Below are positions 17,301 to 25,135 of a DNA stretch of 25,681 nt, piece by piece (position 1 is the stretch's first letter; each line of letters starts with the position of its first letter). Position numbers and translations under genes: made by a program. Origin of the DNA: Ramicandelaber brevisporus (Eukaryota > Kickxellomycota > Ramicandelaberales > Ramicandelaberaceae); NCBI GenBank assembly GCA_025201865.1, contig MU603017.1, positions 1 to 25,681 of the forward strand, in the 5' to 3' direction. The notes beneath the pieces are model-generated. The model did no database searches. It had not been told where the DNA came from and saw only the letters and a program-made list of their open reading frames with translations.

Positions 17301-18475
17301 TTACTATTAATGCTGCTGCTGCTACTGTTACCCTTGTTTGAACCACTTTTGCCGTGACGAGGGCTCTCTTTTTTATCACGAGCAGCAGTGCTAACACTCC
17401 GAGCTACATTTGTTAAGCGAGAGAATGCATCCTGCAAACTGAAGAAACGAGCCATGGTGTATGCATCATCTCGGGAATACAACAGTCGAAAGAGAAATGA
17501 ACGCAGACTTGGCAATTCAGCCAGTATTGCATCAATTTGACCTTCCCAGACAGATGCTTGAATCAACACATCAGTTAGCTTGCGAGATGGCTCATTGTTG
17601 ACGATTAATTTGCGATGGCGTTCGAGAATATCGTTGCGATTCTTGAGCATCCAGTGCAGTGCTGACAGCGCTTTGAACAACAGGACGTGCTGATAGATGG
17701 TCAGATCCTTGTCAAAATGCTTCACTAATTTGGATGCAAAATCTGCCAGAGAACGAGGAGTGATGCTGAAGGAAGTGTTTGCAGATACTTCCTTTGGAAC
17801 TGGACCCGCATTGACCACAATCGAGCTCAATCCACTAATATTTGCAAATTCTTCTCCACTTCCACTGTTGCTCTCATCATCCTTACCATTGTTATTGTTA
17901 TTGTTATTGTTACTATTATTGCTATTAGTACGTGTGGCACCTTTGGCCATCTGAAGGGCTGATGGAGCTGGAATAACAATTGTTGCAAATTCACTTTTCC
18001 CAGCATTCAAACCAGGCAGAATCTTGGACACAAACAGGTTATCAACGTGCAGCAAGAATTCATGTACAAAGTCAGACTGAAATTGAGATGCATTTGTATT
18101 TGGCGTACTGCTACCATAGCTAATATTATTACTACCATTATCATTACTGTTGCTACTGTTGCTACTGTTGTTGTTGTTGTTGTTGTTGTTGCTACTCTGG
18201 GACAAATTCTGTATCTTGTCAACAAACGCAGTTCGCAGAGCCTTAAACTTTCGAACGTTGCACTGAGCCGCGTGATAGTTGAATACCATCTGCATCACTG
18301 GGCTCTTGAATGAGTTGACTCGTCTGGTGCTCTTGCTTGTGCTACCAATTGTCGTGCCTTGGATTGGCGCGTCGAGAATAGCTGCGATGACTCCATCCAC
18401 GTTGTCGTTGGCCAGCATGTGGTATAGCGTGAACGGATTATGTTCCGCCAGCAGTGTCTGGATCATCTTTGTCAA
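14366..18475 (-). CDS. MUT-7/EXD3-like 3'-5' exonuclease with C-terminal Mut7-C domain
   Basis: A 1369-residue protein. A helical N-terminal region (about 250-390) precedes a DEDDy 3'-5' exonuclease with Exo I D484/E486 (GIDCEW), Exo II D545 (YNFQADIS) and Exo III Y697/D701 (YGACDAY). A Mut7-C domain follows from about 1081 to the end, with two zinc-ribbon CxxC pairs (RCLECN near 1239, CVGC near 1343) and the family's YWDGSHRKRL close. In C. elegans MUT-7 acts in RNA silencing and transposon control; its animal relatives include EXD3. Here the two domains are joined by long low-complexity linkers: T/A-rich (15950-16025), an 18-unit Met-x-x-Ser/Thr repeat, and a P/A-rich run (15290-15470). The N-terminal part has polyN/S runs (17880-17925, 18125-18195). 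It is longer than animal relatives, which have about 900 residues. The start at 18475 is the first ATG; M4 is an alternative. UPRTase lies 357 bp upstream on the same strand. Confidence 0.88.
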   Translation of the reverse strand: MTKMIQTLLAEHNPFTLYHMLANDNVDGVIAAILDAPIQGTTIGSTSKSTRRVNSFKSPVMQMVFNYHAAQCNVRKFKALRTAFVDKIQNLSQSSNNNNNNNNSSNSSNSNDNGSNNISYGSSTPNTNASQFQSDFVHEFLLHVDNLFVSKILPGLNAGKSEFATIVIPAPSALQMAKGATRTNSNNSNNNNNNNNGKDDESNSGSGEEFANISGLSSIVVNAGPVPKEVSANTSFSITPRSLADFASKLVKHFDKDLTIYQHVLLFKALSALHWMLKNRNDILERHRKLIVNNEPSRKLTDVLIQASVWEGQIDAILAELPSLRSFLFRLLYSRDDAYTMARFFSLQDAFSRLTNVARSVSTAARDKKESPRHGKSGSNKGNSSSSSINSNNTANSATAAANNFRARLVAMDTIVEEQRANVLTDLPSSQPALHPDSGLPMYTIPNHIPITFVGDTVALSFCRRAIIDTASANPSETLVVGIDCEWRYSYSLRRERCGLIQIAVPYGVFLLDAFNLGKPLLESFLRDLFTNDDIIKCGYNFQADISVLSSTYPGLRGTTIVSFLELCDMHNLIKRVRSHKVEKLTKSTKQSSAIRIVPPSTPNKAVNDSFNGDSGTESPSSSSAEDLDEISGKMSSMDIKDDSSNIDDNDGIDWKSVPPAGGFKGMIEAMIGKSLDKTFQVSNWEQRPLSARQVLYGACDAYASMELARLIIDDDSIAANAILLALTKFSQKEYETASSLRKLTMRAAEVHYAEELIAPPSVTSSKESSKEPPEAPDTPIKKPTTIPASTTTPSFSQAAQMMDSPVAKTSSVPVAAATTATNATTATTATTATTATTTTAATAAAYSSSKALETLAMMTPTRSQYWEYSKPNETSLTGMSKLVTNVLDADRYTMNSSMRSTMNSTMNNSINSTMGGTMRSSMGSTMGSSMGTTMNNSMNNSMRNTMNSTMSNTMNSAMHSTMRSSLMSQPIMRFGLSGAAAMSITAAATTAPATVMPAAIATPEPTPAPTPAPAPAPVSAPTPASVPAPAPASAPVLVPAPVPAPAPAPTPAPATVQAPAPTPVANKSPTQPPAIFTSANGTRLLAPDALAFIVKNTPSAFSIDGHRGVRDMEVIISSNTFNGLCTRLRSCGISVICIPDKRPLRVFDSLNEKSYRVFISQRSLSTFTVIDDAATQSPSGSLRRPGRPKVSESLTREQFEFIAARSFELPVNLKKNEQLYQLLQMMRMRVTEADLLTRCLECNSAEFAIRSAAEIAGALNMDLNALANEDAAHSTANNAGEAPVSDDDDNDEADATATQASPVGNKSGSLQYKVSTKQRLAVGKVLHPNTLQSVKEFLVCVGCHHLYWDGSHRKRLSNSLQQVLNMWD
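15290..15470 (-). repeat. Pro-Ala-rich coding low-complexity tract
   Basis: A GGAGCT-type hexanucleotide repeat on the plus strand encodes alternating Pro-Ala (PAPAPAP) with scattered Thr, Val and Ser in the linker before the Mut7-C domain. It likely forms a stiff, extended spacer. Confidence 0.8.
15578..15793 (-). repeat. Coding minisatellite, 18 units of 12 bp (M-x-x-S/T)
   Basis: Exactly 216 bp encode eighteen tetrapeptides, in order beginning MNSS, MRST, MNST, MNNS and ending MNSA, MHST, MRSS; only one unit starts with Ile instead of Met. The frame is kept throughout because the unit is 12 bp. It lies in the linker between the exonuclease and Mut7-C domains. Confidence 0.93.
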
Positions 18476-18832
18476 CTAACTAGCTGCTACTTCTTGCTAC
18501 CTCTTGCTACCTACTACCTATTGTTGCCGCTGCCGCTGCCGCTACTGCTACTGCTGCTACTACTGTTACTGCTGTGTCCTGCTGATTGTCAACTTATAAA
18601 AAAAACACAAAAAAAACTTGATGAAATAAATCAAAACATAGCCAAGATTAGACAGGGTTGAGTTGGACAGTGAGCAAGAAATACAACCGAAATAGCACAT
18701 TGCAAAGTCTATCTCATAAAAGTTGCTTCGTTCAAACATACTTTTTTTTTGCACTGTCAACGTATTTAAAGTAATAGATAAACATACTGATAACGACATC
18801 GAAAAAGAAAAAGAAAAGAAAGATGTATTTAC
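18476..18832. other. Intergenic region, 357 bp, between UPRTase and the MUT-7-like gene
   Basis: The MUT-7-like leader side (18480-18575) is a run of TACTACC, GCTGCC and CTGCTA repeats; the UPRTase side is A/T-rich with a T9 run near 18741. Nothing recognisable as a gene. Confidence 0.45.
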
Positions 18833-19510
18833 TTAATCATCGGTGCCAAAGTAACGGCAGCCATAGTCACCACAGCCCGGCACAATGTACTTCTTTGTGT
18901 TCAATTCAGCATCAATCTCGGCCGAAATGATCTTAATCTGCGGGAATCTGGTGGTCATCAGCTCAATGCCGGGAGGAGAGCCAATCACGTTCAAAAAGAT
19001 GATTCTGCTCTCTTGAACACCGGCCTCCAGCAATACCTCCGCAGCCTTGGCAGCAGAACCGCCAGTTGCCAGCATTGGATCCAGCAAAAACACGTAGCGC
19101 GATGCAATATCTTGTGGTAGCTTCGAATAGAAGAGTGTTGGAAGAGCAGTTTCCTCATCACGCTGAATGAGAATCTTGCCGATACGAACCGATCGGCAGC
19201 AGTGACGAAGCGCACTCTCGAGACTCTCGCCAGCTCTCATGATGGAAACGCCACAAATCTGACCCTCAAAATCTGCACCGTCGTATTGATGCCCAGTTGG
19301 AGTGATGACGCTTCTTGGAACGGTTGGCAAATGGTTGAGACCCTCTTCGACAAGAAGGCGAGTGATGCGGTCGGCTGTGAAGATGAAGTCGGCACGGGAA
19401 GTCTCCTTGTCGCGGATGATGGTCATCAGCGCCTTCAGCTGAGGCGTCTGCGGCAGAAGGAACACCTGAGGATGCTGTTCAGTGGCTGTGGCTGTCGTCG
19501 TACTGCTCAT
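18833..19510 (-). CDS. FUR1: Uracil phosphoribosyltransferase
   Basis: A 225-residue enzyme of cytosolic pyrimidine salvage: uracil + PRPP gives UMP + diphosphate. The PRPP-binding loop is DPMLATGGS at residues 144-152, and the uracil-binding C-terminal segment is YIVPGCGDYGCRYFGT at 208-223. Other family blocks are RADFIFTADRITRLLVEE at 39-56 and GVSIMRAGESLE at 87-98. The length and the extreme C-terminal position of FGT match fungal Fur1, although the usual GLGDFGDR is GCGDYGCR here, so two Cys sit in the uracil-binding motif. There is no targeting signal. The start at 19510 gives the short disordered S/T-rich N-terminus usual for the family. It is divergent to the LRR gene, with a 733-bp shared upstream region. 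Confidence 0.95.
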   Translation of the reverse strand: MSSTTTATATEQHPQVFLLPQTPQLKALMTIIRDKETSRADFIFTADRITRLLVEEGLNHLPTVPRSVITPTGHQYDGADFEGQICGVSIMRAGESLESALRHCCRSVRIGKILIQRDEETALPTLFYSKLPQDIASRYVFLLDPMLATGGSAAKAAEVLLEAGVQESRIIFLNVIGSPPGIELMTTRFPQIKIISAEIDAELNTKKYIVPGCGDYGCRYFGTDD

Positions 19511-19831
19511 GTGTTTGTTTAGAAAAAAAAATAAAAGTACTTTGTGGTTGCAGTTGCAGTTGCTGACGCAGAGATGCTGTTGCTGTCGCTGACGGCTTTG
19601 TTTGACAGTGGAAGCAGTGTGCAGCTCCTTTCGTCAAGATTGTCGACACTGTTATTTCTTTTTCTCGCTGGTCGAAAAAAAAAAAATGCTACTGAAAATT
19701 GCAGCTATCCGACAGTTTAAAAAACTCGGCTCTCGGTTACATCTGGTTGGTTGATCGGTATGCATCAAAATGTCACGGCGATCAATCCAAAAAGAACAGC
19801 ATTTGATCGGTGGTAAACAAACAAATAAACA

Positions 19832-19864
19832 ATGATGATGATGATGATGATGAAGATGAAGATG
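19832..19864 (+). repeat. GAT trinucleotide repeat
   Basis: An ATG/GAT run of about 33 bp with an AAG interruption, in the divergent promoter between UPRTase and the LRR gene. Confidence 0.85.
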
Positions 19865-19990
19865 ACTTTTCCGACACTCCCTGAGCAGCCAAGATACATC
19901 TTCGCATCGTTGTGAAAGATTGATCTGTTTTTTCTTTTGGAATAAAGGAGGTCATTCTATTTTCCTTTCTTTTCCTTTCCTTTCTTTTCG

Positions 19991-19998
19991 TATAAAAA
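19991..19998 (+). promoter_or_regulatory. Candidate TATA box of the LRR gene
   Basis: TATAAAAA directly follows a 30-bp pure pyrimidine tract and lies about 250 bp upstream of the preferred ATG at 20244, with a CT-rich leader between. Confidence 0.4.
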
Positions 19999-20243
19999 AA
20001 TGTGAGACGTTGAGGCAAATAACTCCGACTTGCGCTCACTCAATCTTACACTCACGCTTCTGAAGTATCCCAAAAGCAACTCGCGTTCGTGTCTTTCTCT
20101 CTCTGCTCTGCTCTCAGCCTGTCTGTTCCTTTCTGTCTCTGTGTGTGTGGGCATCTTTTCTGGACAAACAAACACAGCCAGCACTCTTTTGTTTTGTCCT
20201 TTTTTCTTGTTCCTGTTCTTTAGACAGCCCTTTTCTTGCAAGT

Positions 20244-23200
20244 ATGCTTCGGCAAAGAGCCTTGTCAGACCCTGAACAGCTGCACCAGCAGCGCTCTCCT
20301 TCACAGTATCCGGCCGCTTCCTTTGGTCTTTTGAGTCGCATTCTTGGCCGCAACCGCACTATTCAGTCCGAGCCTCAAAGAGAACAGCAGGCTGCTCCAT
20401 TCATGCCTCTATCTCCTCTACCTCCTCTTGCTCCATCTACAAGCAGCAACAGCTATCGCCAGCACCAGCACCAGCACCAGCAGCACCAGCACCAGCAGCA
20501 CCAGCATCACGGACATCAGACCCGTCGTCAGTCGCATCATTCACGCCAACGCCGTCGTAAATCCCGTCCTTCGATGGCCGCAACGTTACCCCGCTCAACT
20601 ATGACTACAACCACCACCACAACAACCACCACAACACTAACCGCCGCCGCAACACTGCGAACATATGCAAGCTTGGATGATGCCGATCTGGCCAGCTTCG
20701 ACGGTGTCTCCAACGGCGTCATCATGGTCCCTCCACGCACATCATCCCTTGGTGCAACCAAGCAGCTTCAGCTTCAACTGCAGCCATCGGATGCCATAAC
20801 AGCAAATGGCGACAATTCACAGCAACCGAGTGGAATGACATTGCGTCGTGTGGGCACACGTATCGCTGGCATCTTCAAGGGACTGCGCTCTCGTGGCAAT
20901 AACAACAGTGTCAATCAGTCGACTGACCGCAATATCGCTGATCAGCAAAGGAGCAATCGATCGACATTGAGGATCATCACACCAAATTCAACACTGTCGT
21001 CATCAGCAGCAGCAGCAGCAGCAGCAGCGGCAGCAGCAATAACCACGGCTACAGCAACAACAACAACAGCTGCTACAGGAGCATCTCGACCGCGTGCATC
21101 AACTACATCGGATCGGCATCCATCTGGCTCGCTGAGTCATAATAGTCAGTTGCTAACACCCGAGAACAGTGTGCGTTCGCGCGTCAGCGGTGCATTTCCC
21201 ACACTATGCGAAGAAGATGACGAAGAGTTGGCTGCAATTGGAGAGCCACTGACCACTGATGATCTTCAATTTGTTGACGCTGCAGAGTTCCTGGATTTGG
21301 AAGACGAGCGCAGCAACCAATATCAGCAACTTGAGTCCAGACCAGCGAAGCGACATGCCAACAGTCCATCGAGTGTATTGGCCCATGTTGATACCGATCG
21401 TGCTCGTCGTCGATTGTCACCACCTCTGCATCCTGTGGGACACCATCATCACCAAATTCGACAGCAGCAGTACCGAGTCCATCGAGTGTATTGGCCCATG
21501 TTGATACCGATCGTGCTCGTCGTCGATTGTCACCACCTCTGCATCCTGTGGGACACCATCACCACCAAATTCGACAACAGCACTATCGGCGTCGCCACAT
21601 TGACGCATCCTTCTTTGAATCGCCCACTGGTGATCGAGTGTCGTATACCGGCTCCATTCTGGCAACACCAATGTCTACAAACAGTACCATCTCGCCATCC
21701 ACCTCAACAATTGTCGCAACCCCGTCACCATTTTACGATTCGCGGTCATCCTATACCTCAGCTCCAATGCTGCCAATGCCACGATTATCAACCACGCCAT
21801 GGGAGATTGCACTGTCACCACATCCAGCTGAGAAGCGATCAGAGACCATTGCTGAAATTCTAGCATCAACCACAGTGACAACGTCGGTTAGCAGAATGTC
21901 CACTTTGGCATCTGTAGCTGGCACTCGAACAAATACCTCGCCATTTGGCCGCCCATCAGTGACCAGCTCTATGGTTGACAAGTCACGCTGGTCTCCCTCG
22001 TCATCGATGATGAGCACTCCATCGAAGCGCAGCGAGCGGAATCACCACAGTCATCATCGCCGTAAACATCGCCGTGCTTCAAGACACCACAGTCCACTAG
22101 CAATGGGTATCATTGGCACGAGCAGTGGCGGTGGTAACTTGGGTTCGAGTGCGTTTGACTTTTTAGGACCACTTCCATCTGCTGTATTCGACGGTAGTAG
22201 TCCATCTCGCCCACAATCTATATCCAGCAAGGCGAGCAGAGCCACAAGTCGCAATCGCCGTAAACACTACAACCTTCCGCCTGAGCATCAATACGGTCGT
22301 ACAGACTTGTTTGGCGAAGAGATTGATGCTGGTCGTCCATCATTTGGCGCATTCTCGGTCACATCGATCGCGATCACTGCAGTTCCATCATTGTCCAACA
22401 TATCAAGGCGCTCATCATTTGGTGGCACTCCATTGTCATTTGATTTACACCAGCAACAGCACCAACATCAGCAGCTGCAGCAAAGACGGATTACAACGAC
22501 ACCAGCTGCTTCGATTCGGCGTATTCCAGCTGTTACGGCAGTATCAGCATTACCGCCTCACATGAAGCTGGAAGTTAGTACAGACCGCGGTAAAGTTATT
22601 CTCGCACGACGACTATCCATCGAACCCTCCAGCTCGCCATTAGAAGAGTCTCCATCACCTTCAGTACTCAGAAAACTACGACTTCATCAGCAGCAACAGC
22701 AGCAACAACAACAACAGCAACAGCTCAAGCCTCAGCAGTTATTTAAAAAGCGACTTGTAAAGCCACCAATCGACGACAGTCTGCTTGTCTATGGACCGCA
22801 GCTTCCACTAACTCAGGCTGTATCTCATTCAGCAGTTCAAAGCTCACAGCCAAAATCGCCACTACTGCTACATTCAAGCGCACTACAGCCAACCAAGCTT
22901 CATTCAAACAACATCCTTGCTGCCATTGTGCTGCGTCACATCGTCCATGTCAAAGAGTTTACCCTGTATTCTCTGCCATGTCTTGCAGCTCTTGACATTG
23001 GTGAGTGCAAGCTCAACGATATTCATCTTGACACCTTGCTTGCCACATTACAAGCACCAGCAAAGCTCGCCAGTCTCGCTTGTCACTCCAATCGGCTCAC
23101 GCACATCCCAGCCGTTGTATCCACGCTGGCGAAGCTGTCCACGCTGGACTTTTCGAGCAACAGCATTGTAGAGCTGCCATCATGGCTTCCGTCTGCATTG

Positions 23201-23692
23201 CCACAGATCCGAGTTTTGAAGCTTGGTGGCAATCGATTCGACAGTATTCCGCAGGATTTGGCGATGACGGCATTTGAGCTCGACACAATCGACCTTGGCA
23301 AGCCTCCAACAGGCGGTATCTTCCGCATCACTCGCAACGTCATCGCTGCCACAACACCCACAAGGTCAGTCACTACGTCATCGCAGCTGATTACTGGCAT
23401 GTCCGATTCTATCGATGACGACCTCCATCTGCGGTCACTTGGGATGCTGGTGCAAACTGCAGCTCGAATTGCCGAGAATACCAAAGACGGCCACCGGCTG
23501 TTACCAGCTGCGCTCGAAAAGCAGTTCCTGCGTCGACTGCAGTCTGCAATTACGAGACGGCTAAGTCATTTGGATGGAGTTGACCAGGGTTTGCCTGTTG
23601 AGCAAATCAAGTCACTTGAACAGATTGCTCATCGCGCCTCACTCTATGCACAGGTATTGAAGCTGAATGCCACAAAACCGCAGCAGAACTGA
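20244..23692 (+). CDS. Leucine-rich-repeat protein with long disordered N-terminus; frame broken by a 113-bp tandem duplication
   Basis: Two overlapping frames make one gene. The first (ATG at 20244; an in-frame ATG at 20145 is less likely because it lies in the pyrimidine-rich leader) reads to the tandem duplication at 21364-21589. The second carries on to the TGA at 23690-23692. Removing one 113-bp copy restores a continuous 1111-residue protein. The N-terminal ~840 residues are disordered: S/T/P-rich with H/Q runs (20458-20520), T runs (20605-20640), polyA and polyQ (22685-22725), and many basic patches such as RRKHRRASRHH. The C-terminal part (about 22915-23300) has leucine-rich repeats (LASLACHSNRLTHIPAV, LSTLDFSSNSIVELPSW, IRVLKLGGNRFDSIPQD), then a helical tail. 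LRRs suggest protein binding; no enzyme domain is seen. It may be a real allele with a lost C-terminus or an assembly error. Confidence 0.75.
21364..21589 (+). repeat. Tandem duplication, two 113-bp copies, inside the LRR gene
   Basis: Copy 1 is 21364-21476 and copy 2 is 21477-21589. The first ~83 bp are identical; about five mismatches cluster in the last 30 bp. The unit of 113 bp is not a multiple of three and shifts the frame by two, matching exactly the change between the two long open frames of this gene. Confidence 0.92.
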
Positions 23693-24238
23693 ACTGAACT
23701 ATTATTATAATTATCACTATCTATGTCCCATATTGATCACCTGTATTTATCATTTTTAATAGTTATAGATCCTTGTTTATAGTCTAAAACATAAAACAGA
23801 AGTCTACACTATAACTTAATTGAGCTATGAAAGCGCGGCTTTTAATAATAGACATTGCCTCAGTTTACAGGTTTAATTGACTGGCTCAGGTTGTGTTACA
23901 TAGACCCAAGCCTCCACTTTTTCTGTATGGAGGTTGCCATTTTGACAGTCGGAGTATTGCCCTCACAAATAGTCCGCTCATCACAAAGAGATTCACAAAA
24001 AACTCCACTTTTTCTGTATGGAGGTTGCCATTTTGACAGTCGGAGTATTGCCCTCACAAATAGTCCGCTCATCACAAAGAGATTCACAAAAAAAGTCATT
24101 GTGTTCATTGAGGAAATGAATGGTGGATTACTTTTCAGGCTCCTCTTATTCACCACTTCTTTCACTGTTCTCTTTCTCAATCAAGTTCTTTGCTCCTTCT
24201 ACAACAACTCCAAACACACAAGAACAGCTTCTTCCTCA
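23693..24238. other. Intergenic region, 546 bp, with a perfect 91-bp tandem duplication
   Basis: A/T-rich 3' flank of the LRR gene (23693-23850), then two 91-bp copies, then a CT-rich leader (24135-24238) before the last gene. The frame of that gene is open back to 23855, and the in-frame ATG at 24116 would add a hydrophobic signal-like segment (LLFRLLLFTTSFTVLFL). Confidence 0.55.
23912..24093 (+). repeat. Perfect tandem duplication, two 91-bp copies
   Basis: Copy 1 is 23912-24002 and copy 2 is 24003-24093, identical base for base by eye. They begin CTCCACTTTTTCTG and end in an A-run. They lie in the presumed promoter of the gene at 24239. Confidence 0.95.
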
Positions 24239-25135
24239 ATGGAAACACTCCCTGCATATACGCCAGCAGCTGACGACGTTGTGCCGTTCGTGCACGGCGT
24301 AGCTCAATATCAACTGCACCCGTCTGCTGCGGTGTACAAAGTTCGACCAGTTACAGCCGGTAGCGCTGACACTGCAGTGGAGTACGGTATCTTCGACAGC
24401 ATCGGCCGACAAGAGTACGTGTATCGCCGCTCTGCCACCGATGGTAGTCGCCAGCTGTGCCTGGCTGCCGGCCGACTTGCCAGCGAACCAAACGAGCGCC
24501 AGCTGTGGTCGATTCAGCAGCTGGGTGAAGATGCCAAGGCATTGAAACTGGTGAGCACAAAGACATGGGAAGTGAAGGCTCCATCGACAGTCTCTCTGAA
24601 TGCCAAATTTGACAGCACAGACGGCGTCTCGATTCCGATTGATGTACCGTTGGCACAGATTCAATCTGGACTTAAGCGAGTCACTACAATGTTTGCGCCA
24701 GCACGCACCGATGATGGAAGCGCTGGCATCAAGCTCAAGATTGCGACGATCAGCAGCGAAATTCATGAAGCATTTACAAAGTTTAAAGGCGTGATTTACT
24801 GCCGCGACAAGACATCCAACGATTTTGTCAGTATCACGTCAATCGAACCAAAGACTGGCGATGCTGTCGGATGGAAAGAAGCCAAGGTGAAATTGAATGC
24901 CGAGAAGGTAAAAGTGACGGATGCACAGCTAGCTTTTATTCTGCTTTGGAATGTGGTTGTTCTCGACATGCTGCTATCAGCTGATGGCCCGGTCGCACTC
25001 AATGACAAGCGTAAGGCATTGGCTGGATTGATTGGCACATCAAATCACAAGCAATCCACTGACAAACTGCTCAATAACCTTTCCCAGCCTGAGAAGCTGG
25101 CAACTGGTGCAGCAGTTGCGTGCTCGGTCATGTAG
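24239..25135 (+). CDS. Unrecognised 298-residue protein with C-terminal CaaX box (CSVM)
   Basis: The ATG at 24239 follows a CT-rich leader and has G at +4; it gives a 298-residue product beginning METLPAYTPAADD. I do not recognise the family. Residues about 20-110 look beta-rich (VYKVRPVTAG, VEYGIFDSIGRQEYVYRR, ERQLWSIQQLG), which could fit a tubby/LURP-one-like barrel, but that is a guess. A hydrophobic helix (LAFILLWNVVVLDMLL) lies about 60 residues before the end. The last four residues are Cys-Ser-Val-Met, a match to the CaaX farnesylation motif with Met at X, so the protein may be lipid-anchored to a membrane. The alternative start at 24116 would add a signal-like segment, hard to reconcile with cytosolic prenylation; this also favours 24239. 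A perfect 91-bp duplication lies just upstream. Confidence 0.75.
   Translation: METLPAYTPAADDVVPFVHGVAQYQLHPSAAVYKVRPVTAGSADTAVEYGIFDSIGRQEYVYRRSATDGSRQLCLAAGRLASEPNERQLWSIQQLGEDAKALKLVSTKTWEVKAPSTVSLNAKFDSTDGVSIPIDVPLAQIQSGLKRVTTMFAPARTDDGSAGIKLKIATISSEIHEAFTKFKGVIYCRDKTSNDFVSITSIEPKTGDAVGWKEAKVKLNAEKVKVTDAQLAFILLWNVVVLDMLLSADGPVALNDKRKALAGLIGTSNHKQSTDKLLNNLSQPEKLATGAAVACSVM

Larger units (their letters stand above)
19511..20243. other. Divergent promoter region, 733 bp, between UPRTase and the LRR gene
   Basis: It contains a GTTGCA/GCTGTT repeat close to the UPRTase start (19545-19590), an A13 run at about 19674-19686, a (GAT)n repeat, a TTTCC/TTTCTTTTCC pyrimidine tract (19960-19989) directly followed by TATAAAAA, and a CT-rich leader leading to the LRR gene ATG. 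No gene is seen inside it. Confidence 0.5.

Noticed and set aside
20145-20243. Upstream in-frame ATG of the LRR gene giving a Cys/Phe-rich N-terminus
   Set aside because: The added 33 residues come from pyrimidine-rich leader sequence; the ATG at 20244 begins ordinary polar sequence.
21364-21486. Splicing out one copy of the 113-bp duplication as an intron
   Set aside because: Tested GT-AG pairs at the repeat ends give 112 or 114 nt (GT at 21375 or 21373, AG at 21486), neither of which restores the frame.
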